Origin: an uncultured bacterium | GTDB lineage: Bacteria > Desulfobacterota > Desulfobulbia > Desulfobulbales > Desulfobulbaceae | Direction of reading: 5' to 3' | Assembly: GCA_903842475.1 (NCBI GenBank) | Contig: CAIMMA010000383.1 | Span: 1 to 8,582 of the forward strand | Length of the DNA stretch: 8,582 nt | Shown: positions 1 to 6,096 of the stretch, piece by piece | How the letters are laid out: every line of letters starts with the position of its first letter | Position numbering within the stretch: the stretch's first letter is position 1 | Program-made: the position numbers and the translations under genes | The notes under the pieces: generated by a model | The model's input: only the letters and a program-made list of their open reading frames with translations | What the model was told of the DNA's origin: nothing | Database searches by the model: none

Positions 1-35
1 ATACAAAATATAAGTGGGTTAGATCATGGCACCTC

Positions 36-41
36 AGGAGG
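36..41 (+). promoter_or_regulatory. Strong ribosome binding site that sets the malQ start
   Basis: AGGAGG lies 8 bases before the ATG at 50, which is ideal spacing. The earlier in-frame ATG at 26 lies upstream of this site and has no purine-rich sequence in front of it. The start at 50 is therefore preferred. A TATAAG hexamer at 9-14 resembles a -10 box, but its -35 partner would fall outside the window, so no promoter is claimed. Confidence 0.8.
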
Positions 42-49
42 ATTCAAAT

Positions 50-1624
50 ATGGACAATGGTACATCGGTAAACATTCTCCAGCAAAGGTCAAGCGGAATC
101 TTGCTCCCGGTCTTCTCGCTGCCTGGAGTTTCCGGGATTGGCGACATCGGCAAACCAGCCAGACATTTCATTGATTTTTTAAAGAAAAGCGGACAACGCT
201 GTTGGCAAATCCTCCCCCTTGGCCCCACCAGTCGAATATTTGGCGACTCTCCATACATGAGCTTTTCCGCCTTTGCCGGCTCCCCTTTATTGATCAGTCT
301 CGACTTGCTGGTCGAGCAAAACCTGTTGTCCGGAGAGGACCTCACGCCCCCTCCCTTCTCAGAATACCGCGTTGAGTATCAAAAGGTGGCAGCTTATAAA
401 AAAGCTATCCTCGCGTTGGCTTGGAAACGGTTTCAGCGCACCGCTTCGGAAAAAGACATCCTGCAGGAGTTCGTCAGTGCACAACCTTGGGTTATCGACT
501 ACGGACTCTTTCTAGCGCTCAAAGAAAGGTATTCCGACCAACCATGGTATCAGTGGCCCATACCATTGCGGCAACGGCATGCAAAAGCCTTGCAACTGGC
601 TACTTCGGAATTAAGCAACCAGATCGATTATTACATCTTCGAACAGTATCTTTTTTTCACTCAGTGGCAACAATTTCGAACCTATGCCAACAGTTCAGGA
701 ATCAAACTTATTGGCGACCTGCCCATTTATGTTGCCCTGGACAGCGTCGATGTCTGGGCAAATCAACCGATTTTTCAACTGGACCCTAAACGTTGCGAGC
801 TTTCCTATGTGGCCGGGGTGCCCCCTGATTATTTCAGCGCCAACGGTCAGCGATGGGGAAATCCACTTTACCGGTGGAGCACGGACAATCTTAAAGTGAA
901 AGACCAGCTCTGGGCCTGGTGGGAACATCGACTGCGGCTCAACTTCACCTTAGTCGACACCCTGCGAATCGACCATTTTCGTGGCTTTGAATCCTACTGG
1001 GCTGTTCCCGCAGAAGAAGAAACTGCGGTGAACGGGCAGTGGCAAAAGGGTCCGGGATATTTATTTTTCCAGGAAATGAACAGACGACTCAACGGCATGA
1101 GCATCATTGCCGAAGATCTTGGCCATATCACTCCCGAAGTCGAAGCGCTGCGCCGTATATTGGGCTACCCTGGCATGATAATTTTGCTTTTTGCTTTCGA
1201 CGGAACCGTCGAAAATTCCTACCTGCCATATAATACGGAAAAAAACAGTGTCGTCTACACCGGCACCCACGACAACGACACCGCAGTTGGTTGGTATCTC
1301 AGCCCGGAGGTCGATCCGGCCAGCAAACGTCAGGCTAAGCGATTTGCCAATCGACAGGATGATCATGCCGGCTCCTTCCATCAAGACCTTATCTATCTTG
1401 CCCTTTCTTCCAATGCAAATTTGGCGATCCTACCCATGCAGGACATACTTGGCTTTGGGAACGACTGCCGTATGAATAGGCCGGGCACCACCGATAATAA
1501 CTGGCAATGGCGGTGTGCCGAACGCTTCATCAATGATGACGTGGCCGCCTGGTTGGACGATTTGTCTCGGCTGTTCGGGCGCTTGACACAGGTCGCCCCT
1601 GAACGGAACGAACCGGTTGCATGA
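50..1624 (+). CDS. malQ: 4-alpha-glucanotransferase (amylomaltase, GH77)
   Basis: Cytoplasmic enzyme that transfers a segment of an alpha-1,4-glucan to another glucan or to glucose, in maltodextrin and glycogen turnover. With the ATG at 50 the protein has 524 residues, normal for bacterial single-domain amylomaltases; an ATG at 26 would add 8 residues but lacks a ribosome binding site. Seen in the sequence, numbered from 50: the N-terminal segment with GILLPVFSLPG, LIGDLPIYVALDSVDVW near 220-236, VAGVPPDYFSANGQRWGNP near 254-272, the nucleophile Asp308 in LRIDHFRG, the acid/base Glu355 in IIAEDLG, and the third catalytic Asp408 in GTHDND. All GH77 catalytic residues are present, so the gene looks functional. 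It is convergent with the hpt gene, and no glycogen gene lies downstream; upstream neighbours are outside the window. No signal peptide is apparent. Confidence 0.96.
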   Translation: MDNGTSVNILQQRSSGILLPVFSLPGVSGIGDIGKPARHFIDFLKKSGQRCWQILPLGPTSRIFGDSPYMSFSAFAGSPLLISLDLLVEQNLLSGEDLTPPPFSEYRVEYQKVAAYKKAILALAWKRFQRTASEKDILQEFVSAQPWVIDYGLFLALKERYSDQPWYQWPIPLRQRHAKALQLATSELSNQIDYYIFEQYLFFTQWQQFRTYANSSGIKLIGDLPIYVALDSVDVWANQPIFQLDPKRCELSYVAGVPPDYFSANGQRWGNPLYRWSTDNLKVKDQLWAWWEHRLRLNFTLVDTLRIDHFRGFESYWAVPAEEETAVNGQWQKGPGYLFFQEMNRRLNGMSIIAEDLGHITPEVEALRRILGYPGMIILLFAFDGTVENSYLPYNTEKNSVVYTGTHDNDTAVGWYLSPEVDPASKRQAKRFANRQDDHAGSFHQDLIYLALSSNANLAILPMQDILGFGNDCRMNRPGTTDNNWQWRCAERFINDDVAAWLDDLSRLFGRLTQVAPERNEPVA

Positions 1625-1645
1625 GGCTCCTTCCCTCCCCCGATA

Positions 1646-1670
1646 AAGGCGTTCAGGCAAAAAACGCCTT
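1646..1670. other. Hairpin just after malQ, no U-tract
   Basis: AAGGCGTT at 1646-1653 and AACGCCTT at 1663-1670 form a perfect 8-bp stem with a 9-base loop, 22 bases after the malQ stop. The following bases on the + strand (CAGGTC) are not T-rich, so it is not a canonical intrinsic terminator. It may protect the malQ 3' end or assist termination. Confidence 0.45.
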
Positions 1671-1808
1671 CAGGTCTACCGATGAAGGATGAGCGCAGAT
1701 TGGACTAATTTCGCTGACCGCTGGGGGAAAGAGCTGGTCTCCAAGCCTAAATCAAAGAGGTCCGGGAGTTCGACGACGGCGCGGTATCCAGGGCTGGTTA
1801 CCGTAAGA

Positions 1809-1820
1809 CTGTAGCTACAG
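1809..1820. repeat. 12-bp perfect palindrome CTGTAGCTACAG
   Basis: CTGTAGCTACAG is its own reverse complement. CTACAG recurs at 1827-1832. It sits in the convergent malQ/hpt spacer 17 bases from the next hairpin. It could be a protein-binding dyad or a chance palindrome; no promoter is visible next to it. Confidence 0.35.
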
Positions 1821-1836
1821 CAAGTACTACAGCATG

Positions 1837-1870
1837 GGGCGGGTCTTGCGCCTTGGAAACAAACCCGCCC
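1837..1870. terminator. GC-rich hairpin between the convergent malQ and hpt genes
   Basis: GGGCGGGT at 1837-1844 pairs perfectly with ACCCGCCC at 1863-1870. The helix continues by three pairs (TTG 1846-1848 with CAA 1860-1862) across one bulged C. The right arm ends 7 bases before the hpt stop codon. It probably stops transcription from both sides, but neither side has a true T-run (TTCCCTGTT on +, CATGCTG on -), so its class as an intrinsic terminator is uncertain. Confidence 0.5.
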
Positions 1871-1877
1871 TTCCCTG

Positions 1878-2204
1878 TTACTGAAGACTGCTGAGTTGGC
1901 CGAGAAGTTCGTATAAAGCGACCAGATTATCCCTGGCGACCGTGACTGAGTTATTGCGGGCATCGGACTCCATGGTCATGGCCAGTTGACGAATCCCCTC
2001 TATCCCTAGGCTGGCTGAAGCTCCTTTGAGACTATGCGCCGCCCTTACGACGCCCGCGGGGTTATTGGTTGCCACGGCCTGTTGCAGTTGCTCAACGTCG
2101 GACGCTGCGGAATCCTTGAACAAGACGAGCAATTCCTCCAGCAATTCTTCATCACCATCCGTCTGCTCCAACGCAAATGCTTTGTTCCAACGCAAATCTA
2201 CCAT
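1878..2204 (-). CDS. Stand-alone Hpt (histidine phosphotransfer) domain protein
   Basis: Small cytoplasmic phosphorelay carrier of 108 residues, consisting of one Hpt helical-bundle domain. The signature AAHSLKGASASLG places the phospho-accepting histidine at residue 57, followed by the usual Lys and Gly (HSLKG). An acidic N-terminal helix (DGDEELLEELLVLF, about 17-30) precedes the active-site helix. Family knowledge: such proteins take phosphate from the receiver domain of a hybrid kinase and pass it to a response regulator. No kinase or receiver gene is in the window, so partners are unknown. GGAGG lies 5 bases before the ATG. The gene starts 20 bases after the tsaC stop on the same strand and has no promoter of its own that I can see, so it is probably the last gene of the purD-purE-tsaC operon. 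Confidence 0.88.
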   Translation of the reverse strand: MVDLRWNKAFALEQTDGDEELLEELLVLFKDSAASDVEQLQQAVATNNPAGVVRAAHSLKGASASLGIEGIRQLAMTMESDARNNSVTVARDNLVALYELLGQLSSLQ

Positions 2205-2224
2205 GTAGGCCTCCGGTATTTTAG

Positions 2225-2860
2225 TTATTCATTGTTCAGATCAGTCGTAGCACAAGTTTGCACGGAAACAAAGGGGATGACGCCTTCCCGAAGACAGTGC
2301 AGGGATGTACCCAAAATACCAACGAGCGTTGAACCTTTTCCTCCTGGAGTCCTGCCACCATCGAGAATCAAGTCAACCTGGCTGCCAAATATTTGGGAAA
2401 CTTCAGCAGCGGTAACTGCCGGTGATCCGCCAGATATATTGGCACTAGTAGCGGTGATCGGGGCACCAAAGACATCGATCAAACGATTCGCTACCGGGTG
2501 TGAAGATCGGCGAAGCCCTATGGTGCCGGTGTATCCTGTTAACTGCGGCGGCAGGGTTGGCAAGGCGGGAAAAATAAGCGTCAAAGGCCCGGGCCAGAAC
2601 GTATCGATCAAGCGATAATACACTGCCGGCACTTCATTGGCCAGCAGATTGAGCTGACTTATTCCTGCGACCAGAGCCAGAATCGGCATTTGCTTGGGCC
2701 TGCGCTTAATAAAAAACAATCGTTCGAGAGCCTGTGGCTGCAAGGGGTCCGATGCCAATCCGTAGTAGGTTTCCGTAGGAAAAGCGACCACGCCGCCGGA
2801 ACGCAAAATCCCGGCAGCGTGACGGAGGGTTTCCTCGGTGACGATCAAGGGAGTGTTCAC
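2225..2860 (-). CDS. tsaC: L-threonylcarbamoyladenylate synthase (YrdC/Sua5 family)
   Basis: Cytoplasmic enzyme that makes threonylcarbamoyl-AMP from threonine, bicarbonate and ATP, the first step of the t6A modification at position 37 of ANN-decoding tRNAs. The protein has 211 residues, the single-domain TsaC length without the extra Sua5 C-terminal domain. Visible motifs: PTETYYGL (28-35), KRRP (52-55), WPGPLT (89-94), RRSSHPVA (117-124), ATSANISGG (137-145) and GKGSTLV (174-180); these are the conserved nucleotide and threonine pocket segments of the family. The start is GTG at 2860, overlapping the stop of the upstream PurD-PurE frame as GTGA, which suggests translational coupling; no strong Shine-Dalgarno sequence precedes it. 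Older annotations may call it a translation factor (SUA5). The tail after about residue 200 is not conserved. Confidence 0.94.
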   Translation of the reverse strand: MNTPLIVTEETLRHAAGILRSGGVVAFPTETYYGLASDPLQPQALERLFFIKRRPKQMPILALVAGISQLNLLANEVPAVYYRLIDTFWPGPLTLIFPALPTLPPQLTGYTGTIGLRRSSHPVANRLIDVFGAPITATSANISGGSPAVTAAEVSQIFGSQVDLILDGGRTPGGKGSTLVGILGTSLHCLREGVIPFVSVQTCATTDLNNE

Positions 2861-4164
2861 CTTACCAAAGCAGCATTTTTGGCAGCGACCTGTTCAGCCA
2901 TCTCACGGGCATGGAGTTCGAGTTTCTCTTGCAGAGCTGGATTGCTGATGGCAAGAATGCGAACCGCAAGGACTGCGGCGTTTTTAGCTCCGGACTTGCC
3001 GATTCCCATGGTGGCAACAGGAATGCCCGGCGGCATCTGCACCGTGGACAGGAGAGCATCCAGCCCATTGAGCGAGGAGGCGTCCAGGGGCACCCCGATG
3101 ACGGGCAGGGTGGTGTGGGCGGCCAAAACTCCGGCCAAATGAGCAGCCATCCCCGCACCGGCAATAATAATCTTAAGCCCCCGATCTCGAGCTGTCCTTG
3201 CATAGGCGGTGGCTTGTTCCGGGGTGCGATGGGCCGAAGAAATAGTCAACTCGTAACCGATACCGACAGCGGCCAGAAAATCGGCGGCAACCCGCATTAC
3301 CGGCAGATCGGAATCGCTGCCCATGACAATGCCAACCAAGGGATCAGGCAAGGCCTTGAGGCGCGCCAAGGCCTTGTGGCCAATATCTCGCCGGTAATAA
3401 CAACCCGGCCAGGAAATCTTGTCTACCGCTAAATAGGCTCGCTCAATAGCTTCCTTGATGTTTTTGCCTATTGCAGTCACGCCCAGAACTCGGCCACCGT
3501 TGGAGACGACCTGACGGCCTTTGGCGGTTGTTCCGGAATGAAAAACTTCAACGCCTTCTATCTTGGCGGCTTCCTGAAGTCCTGTAATGGCTTTGCCAGT
3601 CTCGTAATTGCCGGGATACCCTTCCGAGACCATAACCACGCACACCGTGGGGCGGGAATCGACGGCCAGATGCACCTGGTCAAGCGTTCCGTCGATGCAT
3701 CCGTTAAGGATATCGATCAGATCGCTTTCCAGCCTCATCAACAAAGGCTGGCATTCCGGGTCACCGAACCGGCAGTTGAATTCAAGCACATTGATCCGAT
3801 TATTATCAATCATCAGGCCCGCATACAGCATACCTTTATACGGACGTCCTTCAGCGGCCATGCCTCGGATGGTTGGCAGCATGACCTCGTCCATTACCCG
3901 TTGGGTCAGGGCGTCGGTCATTACCGGGGCTGGCGAATAGGCCCCCATACCACCGGTATTAGGACCTTTATCACCATCAAAGATCGCTTTGTGATCCTGG
4001 GAGGACGGCAAAGGCAGCACGGTTATCCCGTCGGTGAAGGCTATAAACGAGGCCTCTTCTCCGGTGAGAAATTCTTCAATCACCACCTTGTTGCCGGCAA
4101 CGCCAAAAGCCTTGTCTTTCATGATGAGATCGATCGCCTGTTCGGCTTCGGCAATGGTCTGCAC
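2857..4164 (-). CDS. purDE: C-terminal PurD fused to PurE (GAR synthetase / N5-CAIR mutase), 5' part displaced by a frameshift
   Basis: This frame encodes 435 residues from a GTG at 4164, but coding similarity continues upstream in the same frame to about 4341. Residues 1-269 are the ATP-grasp and C-terminal parts of phosphoribosylamine-glycine ligase: EEASFIAF, HKAIFDGDKGPNTGGMGAY (58-76) and LEFNCRFGDPECQP (127-140). After a short linker (KALPDP, 270-275), residues 276-435 are a complete class I PurE: MGSDSD (281-286), SAHRTP (310-315), GAGMAAHLAG (336-345), NGLDALLSTVQMP (366-378) and GKSGAKNAA. PurD joins phosphoribosylamine and glycine; PurE converts N5-CAIR to CAIR. There is no stop between the two domains, so this is a true in-frame fusion. 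The GTG at 4164 is probably not a natural start; the intact gene would begin at 4628 and encode about 590 residues. The stop overlaps tsaC by 4 bp. Confidence 0.9.
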   Translation of the reverse strand: MQTIAEAEQAIDLIMKDKAFGVAGNKVVIEEFLTGEEASFIAFTDGITVLPLPSSQDHKAIFDGDKGPNTGGMGAYSPAPVMTDALTQRVMDEVMLPTIRGMAAEGRPYKGMLYAGLMIDNNRINVLEFNCRFGDPECQPLLMRLESDLIDILNGCIDGTLDQVHLAVDSRPTVCVVMVSEGYPGNYETGKAITGLQEAAKIEGVEVFHSGTTAKGRQVVSNGGRVLGVTAIGKNIKEAIERAYLAVDKISWPGCYYRRDIGHKALARLKALPDPLVGIVMGSDSDLPVMRVAADFLAAVGIGYELTISSAHRTPEQATAYARTARDRGLKIIIAGAGMAAHLAGVLAAHTTLPVIGVPLDASSLNGLDALLSTVQMPPGIPVATMGIGKSGAKNAAVLAVRILAISNPALQEKLELHAREMAEQVAAKNAALVR

Positions 4165-4298
4165 AATGATAACGCCTTTGCCGGCTGCCAGACCATCAGC
4201 CTTGATTACACATGGAACACCAATGGTTCTGACAAATTTTTTCGCTTCCCCCCTTTTTTTAAAGGTTCCGTACTGGGCGCTGGGGATCTGGTGTTTTT

Positions 4299-4628
4299 TT
4301 AAAAAATCTTTTGTGAAAACCTTGCTGCCTTCGAGTATGCACCTTTGCTGTCAGGCCCGAAAATACGCAGACCTTTAGACTGAAAGGCATCAACTATCCC
4401 TATGGTCAACGGTTCTTCCGGTCCGACGATGGTCAGGTCGATCTTTTCGTTCAGTGCAAAGTCCAATAATCCGGAAATATCGTTGACGGCCAAAGAGATA
4501 CAAGTCGCAAGCTGCTGAATACCGGCATTGCCCGGTGCACAGAATATCGAGTCGACTTTGTCGGATTGTTTAAGTTTCCAAACAAGTGCATGCTCGCGAC
4601 CGCCCCCGCCTATCACCAGGATTTTCAT
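4299..4628 (-). pseudogene. purD: PurD N-terminal fragment, cut short by a frameshift
   Basis: The first 109 codons of phosphoribosylamine-glycine ligase. The ATG at 4628 is preceded by GAGGGAG with good spacing. The N-terminal domain is typical: MKILVIGGGGREHAL (1-15) with the glycine loop, CAPGNAG (30-36) and VGPEEPLTIGIVD (68-80), then GLRIFGPDSK (86-95). After codon 95 the frame gives an unrelated tail (GAYSKAARFSQKIF) and a TAA at 4301-4299, whereas the next frame gives the expected CILEGSKVFTKDFLKKH and runs on into the PurD-PurE frame. Adding one base near 4342 joins both parts into one open frame of 590 residues. PurD is needed for de novo purine synthesis, so a sequencing or assembly error is as likely as real decay. 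Confidence 0.9.
4338..4346 (-). other. Probable single-base deletion (frameshift) inside purD
   Basis: Read on the - strand, codons up to AAA (4346-4344) give GPDSK. From TGC at 4341 the -1 frame gives CILEGSKVF, the conserved PurD segment. Only two bases (GG, 4343-4342) lie between, so exactly one base is missing; inserting a C would give GCG (Ala) and GPDSKACILEGSK. The correct frame has a TGA just upstream, so the shift must lie between about 4355 and 4341. This site is not in a homopolymer, although T6A7 and A7G6 runs lie 30-90 bases downstream. Confidence 0.85.
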
Positions 4629-4645
4629 TGCTGCTCCCTCTAATT

Positions 4646-4699
4646 TTAAGATTAAATACGCAAGTGACTATGAGTTGCATACTCTCTAATAAATCTTAA
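4646..4699 (-). other. Inverted repeat in the purD leader
   Basis: TTAAGATT at 4646-4653 and AATCTTAA at 4692-4699 are perfect 8-bp complements separated by 38 bases. In the RNA they could close a stem-loop containing a smaller GCAA/TTGC hairpin. The structure would end 17 bases before the purD ATG, next to the ribosome binding site, and would start about 10 bases after the predicted transcription start. A role in leader control is possible. I do not recognise a known riboswitch, and the AT-rich arms make chance plausible. Confidence 0.3.
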
Positions 4700-4716
4700 C
4701 TGATCTCGTCTATAAA

Positions 4717-4744
4717 ATAATAACCCTGTTATTTTTAACATCAA
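4717..4744 (-). promoter_or_regulatory. Predicted sigma-70 promoter of the purD-purE-tsaC-hpt operon
   Basis: On the - strand, TTGATG (4744-4739, 4/6 to consensus) and TATTAT (4722-4717, 5/6) are separated by 16 bases. The start site would be near 4710, giving a leader of about 80 bases. A dyad, AATAAC-CCT-GTTATT (4719-4733), lies in the spacer and reaches into the -10 box, so it could be an operator for an unidentified repressor. Confidence 0.55.
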
Positions 4745-4781
4745 GAAAACGTTATTCTTCTGACTACTTCCGGCATTTTTC

Positions 4782-4809
4782 TTGACACCCCGCCGGACAA
4801 CCTGTTAAT
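4782..4809 (+). promoter_or_regulatory. Predicted sigma-70 promoter of the FadR-like regulator gene
   Basis: TTGACA (4782-4787, perfect -35) is followed after 16 bases by GTTAAT (4804-4809, 4/6 to TATAAT). The transcription start would be near 4816, inside the FadR-type palindrome at 4814-4831. The 5' leader would be about 50 bases. Confidence 0.6.
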
Positions 4810-4813
4810 GTTT

Positions 4814-4831
4814 GGAATGAGGACTCATTCA
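4814..4831. promoter_or_regulatory. FadR-type operator over the transcription start
   Basis: GAATGAG at 4815-4821 and CTCATTC at 4824-4830 form a perfect 7-bp inverted repeat with a 2-base centre. The 18-bp block matches the Bacillus FadR box that I recall as TGAATGA-MTAN-TCATTCA in both half-sites except the first base (G for T), with small differences in the centre. It lies 4 bases downstream of the -10 box of the regulator gene, so binding would block initiation. Together with the regulator's similarity to Bacillus FadR this supports autorepression, presumably relieved by long-chain acyl-CoA. Confidence 0.78.
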
Positions 4832-4865
4832 TTTTCCACAGCAACTGCCTGTTTAATCATACTAA

Positions 4866-5456
4866 ATGAAATCTCCAGATAAGCATCGTAAAATAATACG
4901 TGCTGCCACGAAAGTCTTTGCTAAAAAAGGCTTCTTTAATGCCCGGATTTCTGACATCGCCAAAGAGGCAAAGGTGGCAGATGGCACTATCTACCTTTAT
5001 TTCAATAATAAATTCGATATACTTCTATCCGTTTTCGAACAAGAGATCGGTAAACTGATTGATCAGGTTACCGTTTTATTGGAAAAAGAAACCAACCCCA
5101 AAAAACGGCTGGAGATCTTTATCAATAATCACCTGGAGGAGATGAAGAAGAATAAATACCTCGCCGAGGTTATCCATATTGAGTTGCGCCAAACCAGTAA
5201 ACTCATTCGTGAATATCGAAAAAATAAATTCAGCGAATATCTCGACATCATTGCCGCAATCATCAAACAGGGCCAGCAGGAAGGGATTTTTCGTAAGGAT
5301 ATCAAGCCTGAAATTGCCAAACAAATTCTTTTCGGTTCGCTCGATGATGTTTCAAGGATATGGCATCTGGACAACGATTGTCCAGCCACAGTCGAAGAGG
5401 TGAGCCATCAGGTTACCATTATCTTTCAGACCGGATTACTTACCCCCGCCCCCTGA
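4866..5456 (+). CDS. fadR: TetR-family transcriptional regulator, Bacillus FadR-like (fatty acid metabolism)
   Basis: DNA-binding regulator of 196 residues. The N-terminal TetR helix-turn-helix lies at about 8-53, with FAKKGFFNARISDIAKEAKV followed by ADGTIYLYFNNK, the characteristic recognition-helix end. The C-terminal ligand domain carries the segments IELRQTSKLIREYRK and QILFGSLDDVSRIWH, which resemble Bacillus FadR (YsiA), a repressor of beta-oxidation genes released by acyl-CoA. A matching operator sits in its own promoter. The ATG at 4866 is the only possible start because TAA lies directly before it; no clear Shine-Dalgarno sequence precedes it, so expression may be low. It is divergent from purD and convergent with greA, and no fatty acid gene is in the window, so targets must lie elsewhere. 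Certain as TetR family; the FadR assignment is by similarity and operator match. Confidence 0.85.
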   Translation: MKSPDKHRKIIRAATKVFAKKGFFNARISDIAKEAKVADGTIYLYFNNKFDILLSVFEQEIGKLIDQVTVLLEKETNPKKRLEIFINNHLEEMKKNKYLAEVIHIELRQTSKLIREYRKNKFSEYLDIIAAIIKQGQQEGIFRKDIKPEIAKQILFGSLDDVSRIWHLDNDCPATVEEVSHQVTIIFQTGLLTPAP

Positions 5457-5495
5457 GTTACTTGTTCCGCTGACCTCGAACTCCCGTTTCCCTCC

Positions 5496-5515
5496 TGGAC
5501 ATCGTTTGATGTCCA
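5496..5515. terminator. Hairpin between the convergent fadR and greA genes
   Basis: TGGACATC at 5496-5503 and GATGTCCA at 5508-5515 form a perfect 8-bp stem with a GTTT loop, 39 bases after the regulator's stop and 55 bases after the greA stop. Position suggests a shared bidirectional terminator. Neither strand has an adjacent T-run; on the + strand a T6 run lies only at 5535-5540. The terminator call is therefore tentative. Confidence 0.45.
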
Positions 5516-5570
5516 CCGCCAAACATCCTCTGCCTTTTTTACCCGAAATATGTGCCTACGAAGGTAACGC

Positions 5571-6056
5571 TCACTGAATAGTGGAAGCCGAAATCAGAAT
5601 CACTTCAAATTCCCGCAGGCCACCAGGTGTCTTGGTGACCACTTCGTCTCCGACCTCTTTGCCGAGCAAGGCTCTCCCTAACGGGGAAAGGACTGAAATC
5701 GAACCCCGCTTTACATCGGCTTCTTCAGGGCCCAACAACTGATAGGTTACCTCAGTTTCGGTTGTCAGGTCCATGAGGGTTACGACCGTACCGAAAACCG
5801 CTTTTTCAATGGTGACTTTCGAGCAGTCAATAATTTCAGCGCGGCCGAGTTTATCTTTCAATTCCAAGATTCTTCCTTCAACCAGACTCTGCCGTTCTTT
5901 GGCGGCATGATACTCGGCGTTTTCGCTGAGATCGCCATGTGCCCGAGCCACCTCAATGGCTTTAACAATTTCATGCCGTTCTCCTCGCTCAAGTCGTTCC
6001 AACTCGGTGCGAAGCTGCCGATTTCCCGTCAAGGACATCGGGATACGTACGACCAT
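5571..6056 (-). CDS. greA: Transcription elongation factor GreA
   Basis: Binds the RNA polymerase secondary channel and stimulates cleavage of backtracked RNA. Starting at ATG 6056 the protein has 161 residues, the normal length. The N-terminal coiled coil (about 1-75) has the tip motif ARAHGDLSENAEYHAAKERQ, with the two acidic tip residues Asp42 and Glu45 corresponding to E. coli Asp41 and Glu44. The C-terminal FKBP-like domain follows (about 80-161) with SPLGRALLGKEVGDEV and TPGGLREFEV. A GTG at 6062 would add two residues, but AGGAGG at 6069-6064 is 7 bases from the ATG and only 1 from the GTG, so the ATG is preferred. No promoter is evident between the gene and the terminator at 6097-6130, so its transcript may have to read through that terminator. 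Confidence 0.95.
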   Translation of the reverse strand: MVVRIPMSLTGNRQLRTELERLERGERHEIVKAIEVARAHGDLSENAEYHAAKERQSLVEGRILELKDKLGRAEIIDCSKVTIEKAVFGTVVTLMDLTTETEVTYQLLGPEEADVKRGSISVLSPLGRALLGKEVGDEVVTKTPGGLREFEVILISASTIQ

Positions 6057-6063
6057 GTTCACT

Positions 6064-6069
6064 CCTCCT
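6064..6069 (-). promoter_or_regulatory. greA ribosome binding site
   Basis: AGGAGG on the - strand, 7 bases before the ATG at 6056-6054. It overrules the in-frame GTG at 6062-6060, which would be 1 base away. Confidence 0.8.
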
Positions 6070-6075
6070 AATACA

Positions 6076-6088
6076 ATTACTCAGTAAT
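6076..6088. repeat. Small dyad ATTACT-C-AGTAAT upstream of greA
   Basis: A perfect 6-bp inverted repeat with a one-base centre, lying between the terminator U-tract and the greA ribosome binding site. It could be an operator or chance; a one-base loop makes an RNA hairpin unlikely. Confidence 0.3.
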
Positions 6089-6096
6089 GTGGGGAT

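Noticed and set aside
26..49. malQ start at the first in-frame ATG (26)
   Set aside because: The strong AGGAGG lies between this ATG and the ATG at 50, fitting only the latter.
1689..1814. A 41-codon open frame on the + strand after malQ (begins MSADWTNFADRWG)
   Set aside because: AAGG directly abuts the ATG with no spacing, no promoter is visible, and no family is recognised. It is too short to support as a gene, although the sequence does not look low-complexity.
2034..2618. 194-codon + strand open frame opposite hpt and tsaC
   Set aside because: It runs antisense across two well-supported genes with conserved motifs and has no recognisable domain.
3538..4302. Long + strand open frame (254 codons) opposite purD
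   Set aside because: It is antisense to clearly conserved PurD coding sequence and shows no recognisable protein features; a shadow frame.
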